A model generated the notes under the pieces. It had not been told where the DNA came from. It did no database searches and was given only the letters and a program-made list of their open reading frames with translations. Both the position numbers and the translations under genes were made by a program. A stretch of 64,000 nucleotides of DNA from the NCBI RefSeq assembly GCF_000619925.1, contig NZ_JHVB01000001.1, positions 310,001 to 374,000 of the forward strand, given 5' to 3'. Position 1 is the stretch's first letter. Every line of letters begins with the position of its first letter. Shown here one piece after another: positions 55,749 to 63,691 of the stretch. The DNA is from Treponema sp. C6A8 (GTDB lineage: Bacteria; Spirochaetota; Spirochaetia; Treponematales; Treponemataceae).

Positions 55749-56699
55749 TTAAAGCGGATTAAACCTTTCATTTTTAATAAACTTTTCAAGGCTAACCTGC
55801 CATTCCGGAATCTTAATTTTCAATTCCTTAATAATCTTATCCTTACTAAGTACTGAATATGCCGGACGCTCAACCTTAGCTCCGTATTCTTCTGTACTAC
55901 AGCCATTTACCTGACAATCCTGAGTAATTCTTCCGTATTTTTTTCCAAGTTTATAAATTTCACAGGCAAATTCATGCCAGTTTGTCTGCCCAAGATTTGT
56001 AAAGTGGTAAACTCCGTAAGAAGGTGCACTGTGTTTTCCAAAAAGCGATTTTGCCCCTTCATTCTTTTCTATCAATTTCAAGAGTGCTTCTGCCAGATCT
56101 GACGCGCAGGTTGGAGTTCCTCTCTGGTCATTTACAACCTTAATCTGGTCATGAGAGTTCATAAGCTTTGTCATAGTATAAACAAAGTTTTTACCATCAA
56201 AGCCATAAAGCCAGGCGGTACGAACTATGTAATAGGTATTCATTTCCTTTTGAATAGCGACTTCACCTGCAAGTTTTGTCTTACCGTAAACACCGAGAGG
56301 ATTTTTGTGACCGTCTTCTGAGTAAGGGCTTGTGCCGGCACCCCCAAATACATAATCTGTAGATATGTGAATCAGCTTTGCCCCTATTTTTCTTGAAATC
56401 CGAGCAATGTTTCTTGGCCCGACTTCATTCAGTTTTTCTGCAAGTTCTGTTTCTTCTTCAGCTTTTTCAACATTTGTATAACCTGAACAGTTGATAATCC
56501 AGGTAATTTTTCTTTCCTTGTGAGAAATCTTTGAAGGGAAATATGCGTTTGTTTCAACCGATTCTGCAAAATTTTCAAGCGCGTCTATACTTGTAATATC
56601 AACTTCCCGGTCTGTTCCAACCCAGTTAAATTTCTTTTCTTCCAGCTGGCGGCAAACTTCCTGCCCCAGCATTCCCTTGTTTCCAATCACCCAAATCAT
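55749..56699 (-). CDS. rmlD: dTDP-4-dehydrorhamnose reductase
   Basis: A 316-residue short-chain dehydrogenase: MIWVIGNKGMLGQEVCRQLE (NAD(P)-binding GxxGxxG), IINCSGYTNVEKAEEETELA, HISTDYVFGG and the catalytic YGKTKLAGE. It finishes dTDP-L-rhamnose. It is slightly longer than usual, with an insert near residue 60 (NAYFPSKISHKERK). GGGGGA precedes its ATG. It lies on the strand opposite rmlA and rmlC, 14 nt after an exported hypothetical gene with which it is cotranscribed. Confidence 0.95.
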   Translation of the reverse strand: MIWVIGNKGMLGQEVCRQLEEKKFNWVGTDREVDITSIDALENFAESVETNAYFPSKISHKERKITWIINCSGYTNVEKAEEETELAEKLNEVGPRNIARISRKIGAKLIHISTDYVFGGAGTSPYSEDGHKNPLGVYGKTKLAGEVAIQKEMNTYYIVRTAWLYGFDGKNFVYTMTKLMNSHDQIKVVNDQRGTPTCASDLAEALLKLIEKNEGAKSLFGKHSAPSYGVYHFTNLGQTNWHEFACEIYKLGKKYGRITQDCQVNGCSTEEYGAKVERPAYSVLSKDKIIKELKIKIPEWQVSLEKFIKNERFNPL

Positions 56700-56713
56700 A
56701 TTTTCCCCCAGAT

Positions 56714-57427
56714 TTAGAACTTCTTAAAGATATAATTACAGAAAGTATTGATTCTGTTCATAAAAGAACGACGGATTCTTTCTGTAAAAAAAGGAATATG
56801 AGGGGCATTTACACCACCAACAGCGTAGAAAACCCAGTTTTCTCCTTCCCTGAAAAGATATATGCAGGTAAGCATTTTTCCAGGTCCAAGACAGTCAAAT
56901 TCATCTCTGTAGCGGAGTTTATTTGTATTTTTAGCAGTATAAAGAAGTACCTCTTCTCCCTTATAAATATCCATATCCTGATAAACATTAGCAAAAGGAT
57001 CCATGTAAATGCGTACCTTAAGCTTTGTCATGTTTTCAGATTTATTTTCTTCAAGAATTTCTGCACTTTCATAAAGATGATACTGCCCACCGCTGCTTGT
57101 CACATAAGGAATATCAGTAAAGTCTTCTACATGATAAAGCATTTCTTCAAGAACTTGTGCGTAATTTTCATTTCCTTTATATGGTTTATACTGAATTACT
57201 TCAGCAAGATATTTTGGTTTTACGTTTTTTGTAGTATCAATAAGCATTTGCGCATCTTTTGAAAAGCCAGAAAGGCACATATTTTTGGGAGAGTCAATAT
57301 TTTTTATTACAATTTCACCCTTGTTTAGGCTGTCTTTTTCTTCATCTGTAAGCTTGTCATTAAAGGGATTTGCAAAAAGTGATGATGCTGTAATAATCAA
57401 GGAAATTATAATTTTTATTTTTTTCAT
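56714..57427 (-). CDS. Exported hypothetical protein
   Basis: A 237-residue protein with a signal peptide (MKKIKIIISLIITASSLFA, cleavage before NPF). The mature part has a helical charged start (DKLTDEEKDSLNKGEIVIKN), then mixed alpha/beta sequence with two Cys residues and a basic C-terminus (SFMNRINTFCNYIFKKF). I do not recognise its family with confidence; similar-looking exported proteins are common in treponemes. It is probably periplasmic or outer-membrane-associated. It precedes rmlD on the same strand, and a good promoter lies directly before its ATG. Confidence 0.65.
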   Translation of the reverse strand: MKKIKIIISLIITASSLFANPFNDKLTDEEKDSLNKGEIVIKNIDSPKNMCLSGFSKDAQMLIDTTKNVKPKYLAEVIQYKPYKGNENYAQVLEEMLYHVEDFTDIPYVTSSGGQYHLYESAEILEENKSENMTKLKVRIYMDPFANVYQDMDIYKGEEVLLYTAKNTNKLRYRDEFDCLGPGKMLTCIYLFREGENWVFYAVGGVNAPHIPFFTERIRRSFMNRINTFCNYIFKKF

Positions 57428-57433
57428 GCTTCT

Positions 57434-57476
57434 ATTATAAAATAATACTAACTTCTGTTCAATTCTGTGCTATAAT
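57434..57476. promoter_or_regulatory. Overlapping divergent promoters (hypothetical / aminotransferase)
   Basis: On the minus strand TTGAAC (57462-57457), 17 nt and TATAAT (57439-57434) end 6 nt before the ATG at 57427. On the plus strand TATAAT (57471-57476) is 8 nt before the ATG at 57485, without a clear -35. Neither start has a Shine-Dalgarno. Confidence 0.55.
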
Positions 57477-57484
57477 TATTCATC

Positions 57485-58675
57485 ATGATTTCGAGCAACA
57501 TTAAAAGTTTAGTTGAAAGTCCGTCCAGCGGTGTAATCCGCAAGATGTTTGAAGAAGGCGCTGCGCTTAAGAAGAAATTCGGTGCAGAAAATGTATATGA
57601 TTTTAGTCTTGGTAACCCTGATTTAGATCCACCGGCTAAAGTTCTTAACGCAATTAAGGAAGTTTGTGCAGAAGAAACTCATCTTTGCCATGGATATATG
57701 CCGAATGCCGGTTACCCTGAGACTCGTGCCGCAATGGCTAAAAAAACTTCTCTTGAGCAGGGTGTTGAAGTTCCTTTTGAAAATGTAATTATGCAGGTTG
57801 GAGCTGCCGGCGCTTTGAATTCTACTCTTAAGGCTCTTTTGAATCCAGGTGATGAAGTAATCGTTCCTGCGCCATATTTTGTTGAATACGATCATTATAT
57901 TCATAATCACGGCGGCGAAATTGTTCGTGTAAAGACAAATGATGATTTTTCGCTTAACGCGAAAAATGTAGCTGCAAGGCTTTCTGCCAAAACTGCAGCA
58001 ATCATTATAAATTCTCCAAATAATCCTACTGGCCGTATATATTCTGATGCTGAAATTACGGAACTTGCCCAGGTTCTTAAAGAGCACGGTAAAAAAACAG
58101 GCCGCTATCCTTATATCATCTGTGATGAACCATATCGTGCAATTACCTATAACGGAGCAAAGGTTGCTTCAGTTTTTGATAAATACGAATACAGCGTAAT
58201 CGGAACAAGTTTTGCAAAAAATTTAAGCCTTCCAGGTGAGCGAATAGGCTATGTTGCAGTAAATCCTGCCTGCCCAGAAGCAAAGGAACTTACTAGTGCC
58301 ATTATTTTTGCAACCCGTATTCTTGGTTATGTAAACGCCCCGGCCTTTTTCCAGCGGGTCCTTACAAAATCCTGGGATGCTGAGTGTGATTACAGCCTTT
58401 ACGAAAAACGTTCCCGCGAAATCTGCGAAGTAATGGATTATGCAGGTCTTAAATATGTAAAGCCTGAAGGAGCCTTCTACCTGTGGGTAAAGTGCCCCGA
58501 CAAATGGAATGACGATGATATGGCTTTTGTAAATCACCTTAAAAGCTATAACATTCTTTGCGCCCCAGGAAGCGGATTCGGCGGAAAAGGCTGGTTTAGA
58601 ATTGCCTATTGCTGCAGCGAACAGACAATTCTGAACAGTAAGGAAGCATTTAAAAAGGCTGCTAACGATAATTAA
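57485..58675 (+). CDS. Class I PLP-dependent aminotransferase (aspartate aminotransferase-like)
   Basis: A 396-residue fold-type I aminotransferase. FSLGNPDLDPP, the cofactor loop VGAAGALNSTLKALLNPGDE, PNNPTGRIYSD, CDEPYR and the Schiff-base lysine in SFAKNLSLPGERIGYVA identify the AspC/AspB subgroup. The GAPYF/PAPYF segment is VPAPYFVEYD. Its amino-acid specificity cannot be read from sequence; aspartate, alanine or aromatic amino acids are possible. It belongs to general metabolism and begins a plus-strand unit with its own leaderless-type promoter. Confidence 0.9.
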   Translation: MISSNIKSLVESPSSGVIRKMFEEGAALKKKFGAENVYDFSLGNPDLDPPAKVLNAIKEVCAEETHLCHGYMPNAGYPETRAAMAKKTSLEQGVEVPFENVIMQVGAAGALNSTLKALLNPGDEVIVPAPYFVEYDHYIHNHGGEIVRVKTNDDFSLNAKNVAARLSAKTAAIIINSPNNPTGRIYSDAEITELAQVLKEHGKKTGRYPYIICDEPYRAITYNGAKVASVFDKYEYSVIGTSFAKNLSLPGERIGYVAVNPACPEAKELTSAIIFATRILGYVNAPAFFQRVLTKSWDAECDYSLYEKRSREICEVMDYAGLKYVKPEGAFYLWVKCPDKWNDDDMAFVNHLKSYNILCAPGSGFGGKGWFRIAYCCSEQTILNSKEAFKKAANDN

Positions 58676-58677
58676 GT

Positions 58678-58828
58678 AAAATTGGCGCTAAGGAGCAGAG
58701 TAAGGGGCAAAAACATTCTATTTTTGTCTGCCGCGCTAGCGGCGTGTCATATAGTTTCATTACAAAAATAGCATGTAGCGCGGTACCGCGCGGTTTTGAC
58801 CCTTGCTCTGTGACTGACAGCCAATTTT
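58678..58828. repeat. Large nested-hairpin element before glgA
   Basis: AAAATTGGC (58678-58686) pairs with GCCAATTTT (58820-58828). Inside, 58696-58712 pairs with 58794-58810 (17 positions, one G-T wobble, one mismatch), then CTATTTTTGT with ACAAAAATAG, and GCCGC-GCTA-GCGGC at the top. The 3' side holds a 30-nt block (58770-58799) identical to 60527-60556, with the palindrome GCGCGGTACCGCGC. No T-run follows. It ends about 20 nt before the glgA AGGAGGT, so it may affect glgA expression. Confidence 0.7.
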
Positions 58829-58855
58829 AGTGAAGAGATATTAGGAGGTTTATAA

Positions 58856-60346
58856 ATGAAGATTTTAATGGTTACTTCGGAAGCTGTTCCTTTTGCAAAA
58901 ACCGGCGGACTTGCCGATGCTGTTTCAGCTCTTTCATTAAACTTAAAAAAAATGGGACACGATGTTCGTATTGTCATGCCCCGATATTATAAAATTGACC
59001 GTGCCAAGCTTAAGCCTATTGAAGCCGCAATCAAGGTTCACGCAGGAACTGAGCCAACCTGGGTAAAATTCTATGAATCACTTTTACCTGACAGCAAGGT
59101 GCCTGTTTATTTTATTGACCACGAAGGCTGCTACGGACGCGACGGCATTTACGGAACAAAATGGGAGCCTGATTTTGGAGACAACCCATACCGTGCCGCA
59201 GTTCTCTGCCACGGCGCTTTTGAGCTTTGCCGCTATCTTGGCTGGTACCCTGACATTATGCATGCTCACGACTGGTTTACCTGTCTTATTCCTGTTCTCT
59301 TACGTAATGTCTGCCGTAACGGTTATTTTGCCCACACAGCTTCTGTCCTTACAATTCATAATCTTGGCTACCAGGGCGTTTATGGAAAAGATAAGTTCCC
59401 GGCCCTCGGCCTTGACTGGAATCTTTATTATGGCGCTGGTCTTGAGCACAACGGAGCCTTTAACTTCCTGCAGGCCGGTATTTCCTGCGCAGATATGATT
59501 ACCACTGTTTCTCCTACCTATGCCTGGGAAATGAGTACTCCTGAAGGCGGCTTCGGACTTGACGGGCTTATCCGTGTGAGAAGTGATGCCGTTCGCGGTG
59601 TTCTTAACGGATGTGACCTTGAAACCTGGAATCCTAAAACTGATAAACTTCTTCCTGCAAATTTTGATCACAAAGATTTAAGCGGTAAGGCTATATGTAA
59701 AAAGGAACTTCAGAGCGTATTCGGACTTCCTGAAGTGCCAAATCTTCCTGTTGTTGGAATGGTTACCCGCCTTGCAGATCAGAAGGGTATTGCAGAAGTA
59801 TTCGGCCCTGGCTATGGCTGTCTTTACAGTCTTTGTAATAACCTTGGCCTTCAGTTTGTTCTTCTTGGAAGCGGCGAAAAATGGTGTGAAGATGAAATTC
59901 AGGCTCTTGAAGCAAAACTTCCAAACTTTAAGGCAAAGCTTGGATATGATGAAAAACTCAGTCATTTGATAGAAGCAGGATCTGACTTCTTCCTTATGCC
60001 AAGCCGCTACGAGCCTTGCGGATTAAATCAGATGTACTCAATGCTTTACGGAACTCTGCCGATTGTCCGCAGAACCGGAGGTCTTGCCGATACAGTAGAA
60101 CAGTACAACGAGCAGACAGGAGAAGGAACAGGCTTCCTCTTTGATGCTCTTACACCTGGCGCTATCTATGACACTGTGGGCTGGGCAATGTATGCCTATT
60201 ACAATCAGAAAGACCACATCAAAAAGATGCAGAAAAAAGGCATGCAGAAAAACTTCAGCTGGGAACAGAGCGTAAACGGTTATTTAGACGTATACTCACA
60301 GGCACTTATGAACGGGTGTGGTATTAACACTGCAGACTGGAAATAA
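58856..60346 (+). CDS. glgA: Glycogen synthase
   Basis: A 496-residue GT5 enzyme: MKILMVTSEAVPFAKTGGLA with the ADP-glucose-binding KTGGL at 15-19, HAHDWFTCLIPVLL, TIHNLGYQGVYG, and the C-terminal FFLMPSRYEPCGLNQMYSML with the EX7E-type donor site. It elongates alpha-1,4-glucan from ADP-glucose. A strong AGGAGGT ribosome-binding site precedes the ATG, in contrast with the many start sites in this window without one. It has no evident link to surface glycans and is likely carbon storage. Confidence 0.95.
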   Translation: MKILMVTSEAVPFAKTGGLADAVSALSLNLKKMGHDVRIVMPRYYKIDRAKLKPIEAAIKVHAGTEPTWVKFYESLLPDSKVPVYFIDHEGCYGRDGIYGTKWEPDFGDNPYRAAVLCHGAFELCRYLGWYPDIMHAHDWFTCLIPVLLRNVCRNGYFAHTASVLTIHNLGYQGVYGKDKFPALGLDWNLYYGAGLEHNGAFNFLQAGISCADMITTVSPTYAWEMSTPEGGFGLDGLIRVRSDAVRGVLNGCDLETWNPKTDKLLPANFDHKDLSGKAICKKELQSVFGLPEVPNLPVVGMVTRLADQKGIAEVFGPGYGCLYSLCNNLGLQFVLLGSGEKWCEDEIQALEAKLPNFKAKLGYDEKLSHLIEAGSDFFLMPSRYEPCGLNQMYSMLYGTLPIVRRTGGLADTVEQYNEQTGEGTGFLFDALTPGAIYDTVGWAMYAYYNQKDHIKKMQKKGMQKNFSWEQSVNGYLDVYSQALMNGCGINTADWK

Positions 60347-60370
60347 AATTATAGAAAAATAATTGCGTTA

Positions 60371-60499
60371 ACAAAAACAATGCTCCCGCTATGATGCGTA
60401 TTTCAAAGTGCCAGCGCAAGGTATTTGGTATTTGACTCGCTTCGCTCGCTCCTTGCGAAGCACTTTGAATCCGCATCTTCGCTCGCGCATTGTTTTTGT
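60371..60499. repeat. Long nested hairpin after glgA
   Basis: ACAAAAACAATGC (60371-60383) pairs perfectly with 60487-60499. Inside, GATGCG..TTCAAAGTGC pairs with GCACTTTGAA..CGCATC, then GCGCAAGG with CCTTGCG, around an apical hairpin built of GCGAG/CTCGC repeats. The 5' arm (60373-60398) also matches, as a 26-nt inverted repeat with two mismatches, 60613-60638. This and the next two entries fill the 301-nt gene-free stretch 60347-60647. Confidence 0.7.
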
Positions 60500-60526
60500 A
60501 AAAAAAATTATTTTTATTATACAAAC

Positions 60527-60556
60527 AGCATGTAGCGCGGTACCGCGCGGTTTTGA
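60527..60556 (+). repeat. 30-nt repeat with GCGCGGTACCGCGC palindrome, copy 2
   Basis: It is identical over 30 nt to 58770-58799, on the other side of glgA. The first four bases are AGCA and the last are GGTTTTGA. The central palindrome could form a hairpin or be a protein site. Confidence 0.8.
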
Positions 60557-60586
60557 AATTCCCATCTCGACTGGGAGTTTTTTTTT
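60556..60586 (+). terminator. Intrinsic terminator downstream of glgA
   Basis: TCCCA (60560-60564) and TGGGA (60572-60576), extended by A-T pairs, form a stem with a 7-nt loop, followed by nine T (60578-60586). Confidence 0.8.
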
Positions 60587-60647
60587 AATTTAAACTGCAG
60601 TTGTTTGCAAGACGCATCATAGCGAAAGCATTGTTTTTTTCTTGGTG

Positions 60648-62567
60648 TTAAAATTCAAACCACTGTTCATCTGAGTTTAAGTACCAGTCGGCCTGCAATA
60701 CCTGGCTGGTAGGCGAACACCAGGAAATACTTCCGTTACTGTTCAAAATTACAACCTGATTCTTATTCTGGCAGATATCAACCGGAATACTTGCCGAACG
60801 GTTATATGCAAAACGTCTCTTACTGGAAATGTTATAGCAGTAAACCTTGTTCTTTCCGATATTTGTAAATAGGTTTCCGTCTTTTAAGTAAGTAAATACA
60901 TCAGAATCTTCATTAGAAAAGCGAAGAATATTTGTCAGCATTTTTGATTCAATGTCAAAACTGAAAACATATGTTGTTTTTCCTGTCTCATCAGAAACAA
61001 GGTTAATTCCATATATCATATTATCTTTTATGCTGAGCGCGTATGCAACATTACCTTTAACCCCAAGAGGAACTGTTTCCAGAGTATCCGGATTTACACA
61101 TAATAGCGGAACCTGGGGATTTGATGCAGCAGATTTAGCAACATAAAGATTTCCGTTTCTGGCCAGTACTGCATCCTGAATACCTGTTCCAGAGTATACC
61201 TGCTTCATGTTTTTGCTTTCAAAATTATAGATATTTACATAACTGTTGCTTTCAATTTCAACGATGTATTCTTTATCATCAATTTTAAAATATCTTACAT
61301 TCTGAAGTGATGATTTTGGCGTAAATAGAGCTTCTTCTGCCTGTGTGTTCAGATTCTTTTTTATAACCGGTGAACGTGAAGATTTAGTCCAAAGAATTAC
61401 ATTTGATTCATCCAGCGAAATAACCTTGTTCTGTCCCTGTGTTGTACATACAGTTTCTGGAATTCCAGTTGCATAATCTGAACGATAGAGTTTTGTTTCT
61501 GTAAGGAAGAAGAAGTCTTTTCCTGTTTCTGTTATATCGTAAATCTTTTTATATTTATTTTCTGTAATCTGATTCAGGTTTTGTGTGGTTATTGTCGGTT
61601 CAATATCAGCCTTGTAAACAGAACCGTTCCTGCCGCCAAAATATAAATCAGCAAGATGTTTTGTTCCTACACAAAGAGCAGCATCCCCTCGTGGTCCTTT
61701 GAAAGTTTTAACAAGACGAGGATTTGAAAGTTTATTATCATCCTGGACTTCAAGCATCTTAAGTTCATAATTATTTCTTCCATCATATTCAAGATAATAA
61801 AAATTCCTGTCCTTTTCAGATGAAAGAATTATAGGATTCTGTGCCTGAATTGATGTAGTTGTTGTTCCCTTAAATGCATTTAAAACGTAAATCGTATTAT
61901 CTTTAATTCCAGCTAGAAAGACATTGCTGTTAAACATAACAGGATTTGTCAGTCCCTGAATTACAGAAAATTTCTGTTTTAAAGTGCCGTTTAACAAATT
62001 ATAGTAAGAAAGAGTTCCTGCAGGGGAATAGAATACGATTGTTTTTTCCGAATCTGAAGTATTAATATAGTTTACAATACTTGTGTTTGCCTTAATTTTA
62101 TCAATAATAGTCCAGCTGGCAGTTCGGATGAAAATTGCTCCGTCTACAGTTGCTGTTCCAATAATCAAATAATTACCCTTTGAAGAAAATTTGAGGGAAG
62201 TAATGGAATCTGTGAAATTTTTCTGATATTTTCTTGATAAAGTTTTCCAGTCCCAGACACTTACCTTGTTTACAGAACCTCCGTCAGTTTCATAAACTGC
62301 AATATCGTTTCCGTTTGGAGAAACAGCAATAAGTTTAATACCAACATCACTGATCTGATAGTGTTCTCCATGATTATCTTCGCCCCAGCGGATTAAAAAA
62401 CCGTCCTCTCCTGAAGTAAAATATGCCGTATCCCAGCCGCTTGTGTTTTGAACAGGCTGAATATTTGTAACCTGATCCTGATGGGACTGGCTTGAATTAT
62501 GAGACTGTGAAAATCCATTTGTAAAAGTAAATGTCAGGGCAGTAATAGCAATTAGAAACTTTTTCAT
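60648..62567 (-). CDS. Exported beta-propeller (WD40-like) protein, function unknown
   Basis: A 639-residue protein with a signal peptide (residues 1-20, ending GFSQ) and a short Ser/His/Gln-rich segment. The rest is a series of blade-like repeats, for example DTAYFTSGEDGFLIRWGED, LIAVSPNGNDIAVYETDGG, KVSVWDWKTLSRKYQKNF and SLKFSSKGNYLIIGTATVDG, which look like WD40 blades (D-x-x-W-D). No catalytic motif is seen. It is probably periplasmic and a binding scaffold. It lies 8 nt after rseP and is probably cotranscribed with it, so a link to envelope maintenance is possible. Confidence 0.7.
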   Translation of the reverse strand: MKKFLIAITALTFTFTNGFSQSHNSSQSHQDQVTNIQPVQNTSGWDTAYFTSGEDGFLIRWGEDNHGEHYQISDVGIKLIAVSPNGNDIAVYETDGGSVNKVSVWDWKTLSRKYQKNFTDSITSLKFSSKGNYLIIGTATVDGAIFIRTASWTIIDKIKANTSIVNYINTSDSEKTIVFYSPAGTLSYYNLLNGTLKQKFSVIQGLTNPVMFNSNVFLAGIKDNTIYVLNAFKGTTTTSIQAQNPIILSSEKDRNFYYLEYDGRNNYELKMLEVQDDNKLSNPRLVKTFKGPRGDAALCVGTKHLADLYFGGRNGSVYKADIEPTITTQNLNQITENKYKKIYDITETGKDFFFLTETKLYRSDYATGIPETVCTTQGQNKVISLDESNVILWTKSSRSPVIKKNLNTQAEEALFTPKSSLQNVRYFKIDDKEYIVEIESNSYVNIYNFESKNMKQVYSGTGIQDAVLARNGNLYVAKSAASNPQVPLLCVNPDTLETVPLGVKGNVAYALSIKDNMIYGINLVSDETGKTTYVFSFDIESKMLTNILRFSNEDSDVFTYLKDGNLFTNIGKNKVYCYNISSKRRFAYNRSASIPVDICQNKNQVVILNSNGSISWCSPTSQVLQADWYLNSDEQWFEF

Positions 62568-62575
62568 CTTTTCCT

Positions 62576-63691
62576 CTATTTTTTTGCTGTAAAATAAGAA
62601 ATATCTCCTGTGAGTCCAACAAGAAATATTAAAACTATAAATACAATTCCCACTACTTGAATATAGTATTGGATTTTTGGCTTTATTTTGCGATGTGTAA
62701 TAAATTCAATTAAAGCAATAAGTATGAGTCCGCCGTCCAGAACTGGAATAGGAAGCAGGTTCATAATGAATAGTGAAATACTTATGATGGCTAAAAGACT
62801 TAATGTGCTGATAATTCCAGTTTTAGCACCTTCTGAAAAACCGTCTTTTATGGTTGAACCAAGCATGTCAGTAACGCGGGCAGGGCCGCTTACCGCATTG
62901 CGGACTTCAATTCCCATAAAAAGAACCCTTAAGCTTTTTAAAGTCAGCCCTACGGCAGAAAATGCCTCTTTACAGCCTGCAATTAAAGCTCCAGGAATAT
63001 TGTATTCAGGTGTCTGTACTTCTATGATATTTTTGGAATCTGCAACAACTCCGATTTTTCCGGTTCCAGTTTTTTTGTCCAAATCTGAATGAACCGTAAA
63101 TGCAAGAATTGTACCGTCGCGGTCAACTTCAATATTTAAGTCTTCATCCGGGCGGGATGAAATTTCTAACAGTAAATCATTAAAATTTTCTGTCTTTTTT
63201 CCTGCAACAGAAATGATTTTGTCCCCTGTCAATAAACCTGCTTCTTTTGCTGCAGAATGCATTTCTGGATAAATTTCTGATGCAATAGTAATTTTGTTTG
63301 AATATGTGTAGTATTTATATCCGATTCCTGCAATTACGCTAAATGCGATTATGGCAAATAAAAAATTAAAGAAAGGTCCTGCAAAGCCAATCAAGGCTCT
63401 TTTTACAGGATGAACTCCGTAAAGTGAGTCAGCTTCTGCTTCAATCTGAGTAAGGTTTTCATCAATTGCCTTCTGAAAATCTTTTTCACCCTTCATGCCG
63501 CAATAGCCGCCAAGTGGAAAAAGTGAGATTCTGTAATCCGTGCCGTGAAACTTTTTATGCAGCAATACAGGTCCAAATCCAACAGAAAAACTTTCAACCT
63601 TTACGCCGAATAATTTTGCCGCAATAAAATGCCCGAACTCATGGAAGATGATTAAAAATATAAGGCAAAGGAGTCCCAAAATCCACTTCAT
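62576..63691 (-). CDS. rseP: Site-2 intramembrane metalloprotease RseP
   Basis: A 371-residue protease: the zinc site HEFGH at 17-21 in the first helix, LFPLGGYCGMKGEK, a PDZ domain (about 140-225, AGLLTGDKIISVAGKK) and the second catalytic motif MNLLPIPVLDGG. One PDZ domain is visible, fewer than in E. coli RseP. It cleaves membrane-bound regulators or signal-peptide remnants. Its ATG immediately follows the dxr stop codon; the dxr-rseP order is common in bacteria. Confidence 0.94.
   Translation of the reverse strand: MKWILGLLCLIFLIIFHEFGHFIAAKLFGVKVESFSVGFGPVLLHKKFHGTDYRISLFPLGGYCGMKGEKDFQKAIDENLTQIEAEADSLYGVHPVKRALIGFAGPFFNFLFAIIAFSVIAGIGYKYYTYSNKITIASEIYPEMHSAAKEAGLLTGDKIISVAGKKTENFNDLLLEISSRPDEDLNIEVDRDGTILAFTVHSDLDKKTGTGKIGVVADSKNIIEVQTPEYNIPGALIAGCKEAFSAVGLTLKSLRVLFMGIEVRNAVSGPARVTDMLGSTIKDGFSEGAKTGIISTLSLLAIISISLFIMNLLPIPVLDGGLILIALIEFITHRKIKPKIQYYIQVVGIVFIVLIFLVGLTGDISYFTAKK

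Noticed and set aside
56798-57262. Plus-strand frame of 154 codons opposite the exported hypothetical gene
   Set aside because: The minus-strand frame has a signal peptide, promoter and coupling to rmlD; the plus-strand frame has none of these.
58678-58855. Riboswitch upstream of glgA
   Set aside because: The fold is strong, but it matches no riboswitch consensus I know and shares a block with the downstream side of glgA, which fits a dispersed repeat better.
60347-60647. Small frames within the hairpin-rich region after glgA
   Set aside because: They consist of repeat and palindrome sequence and have no ribosome-binding site.
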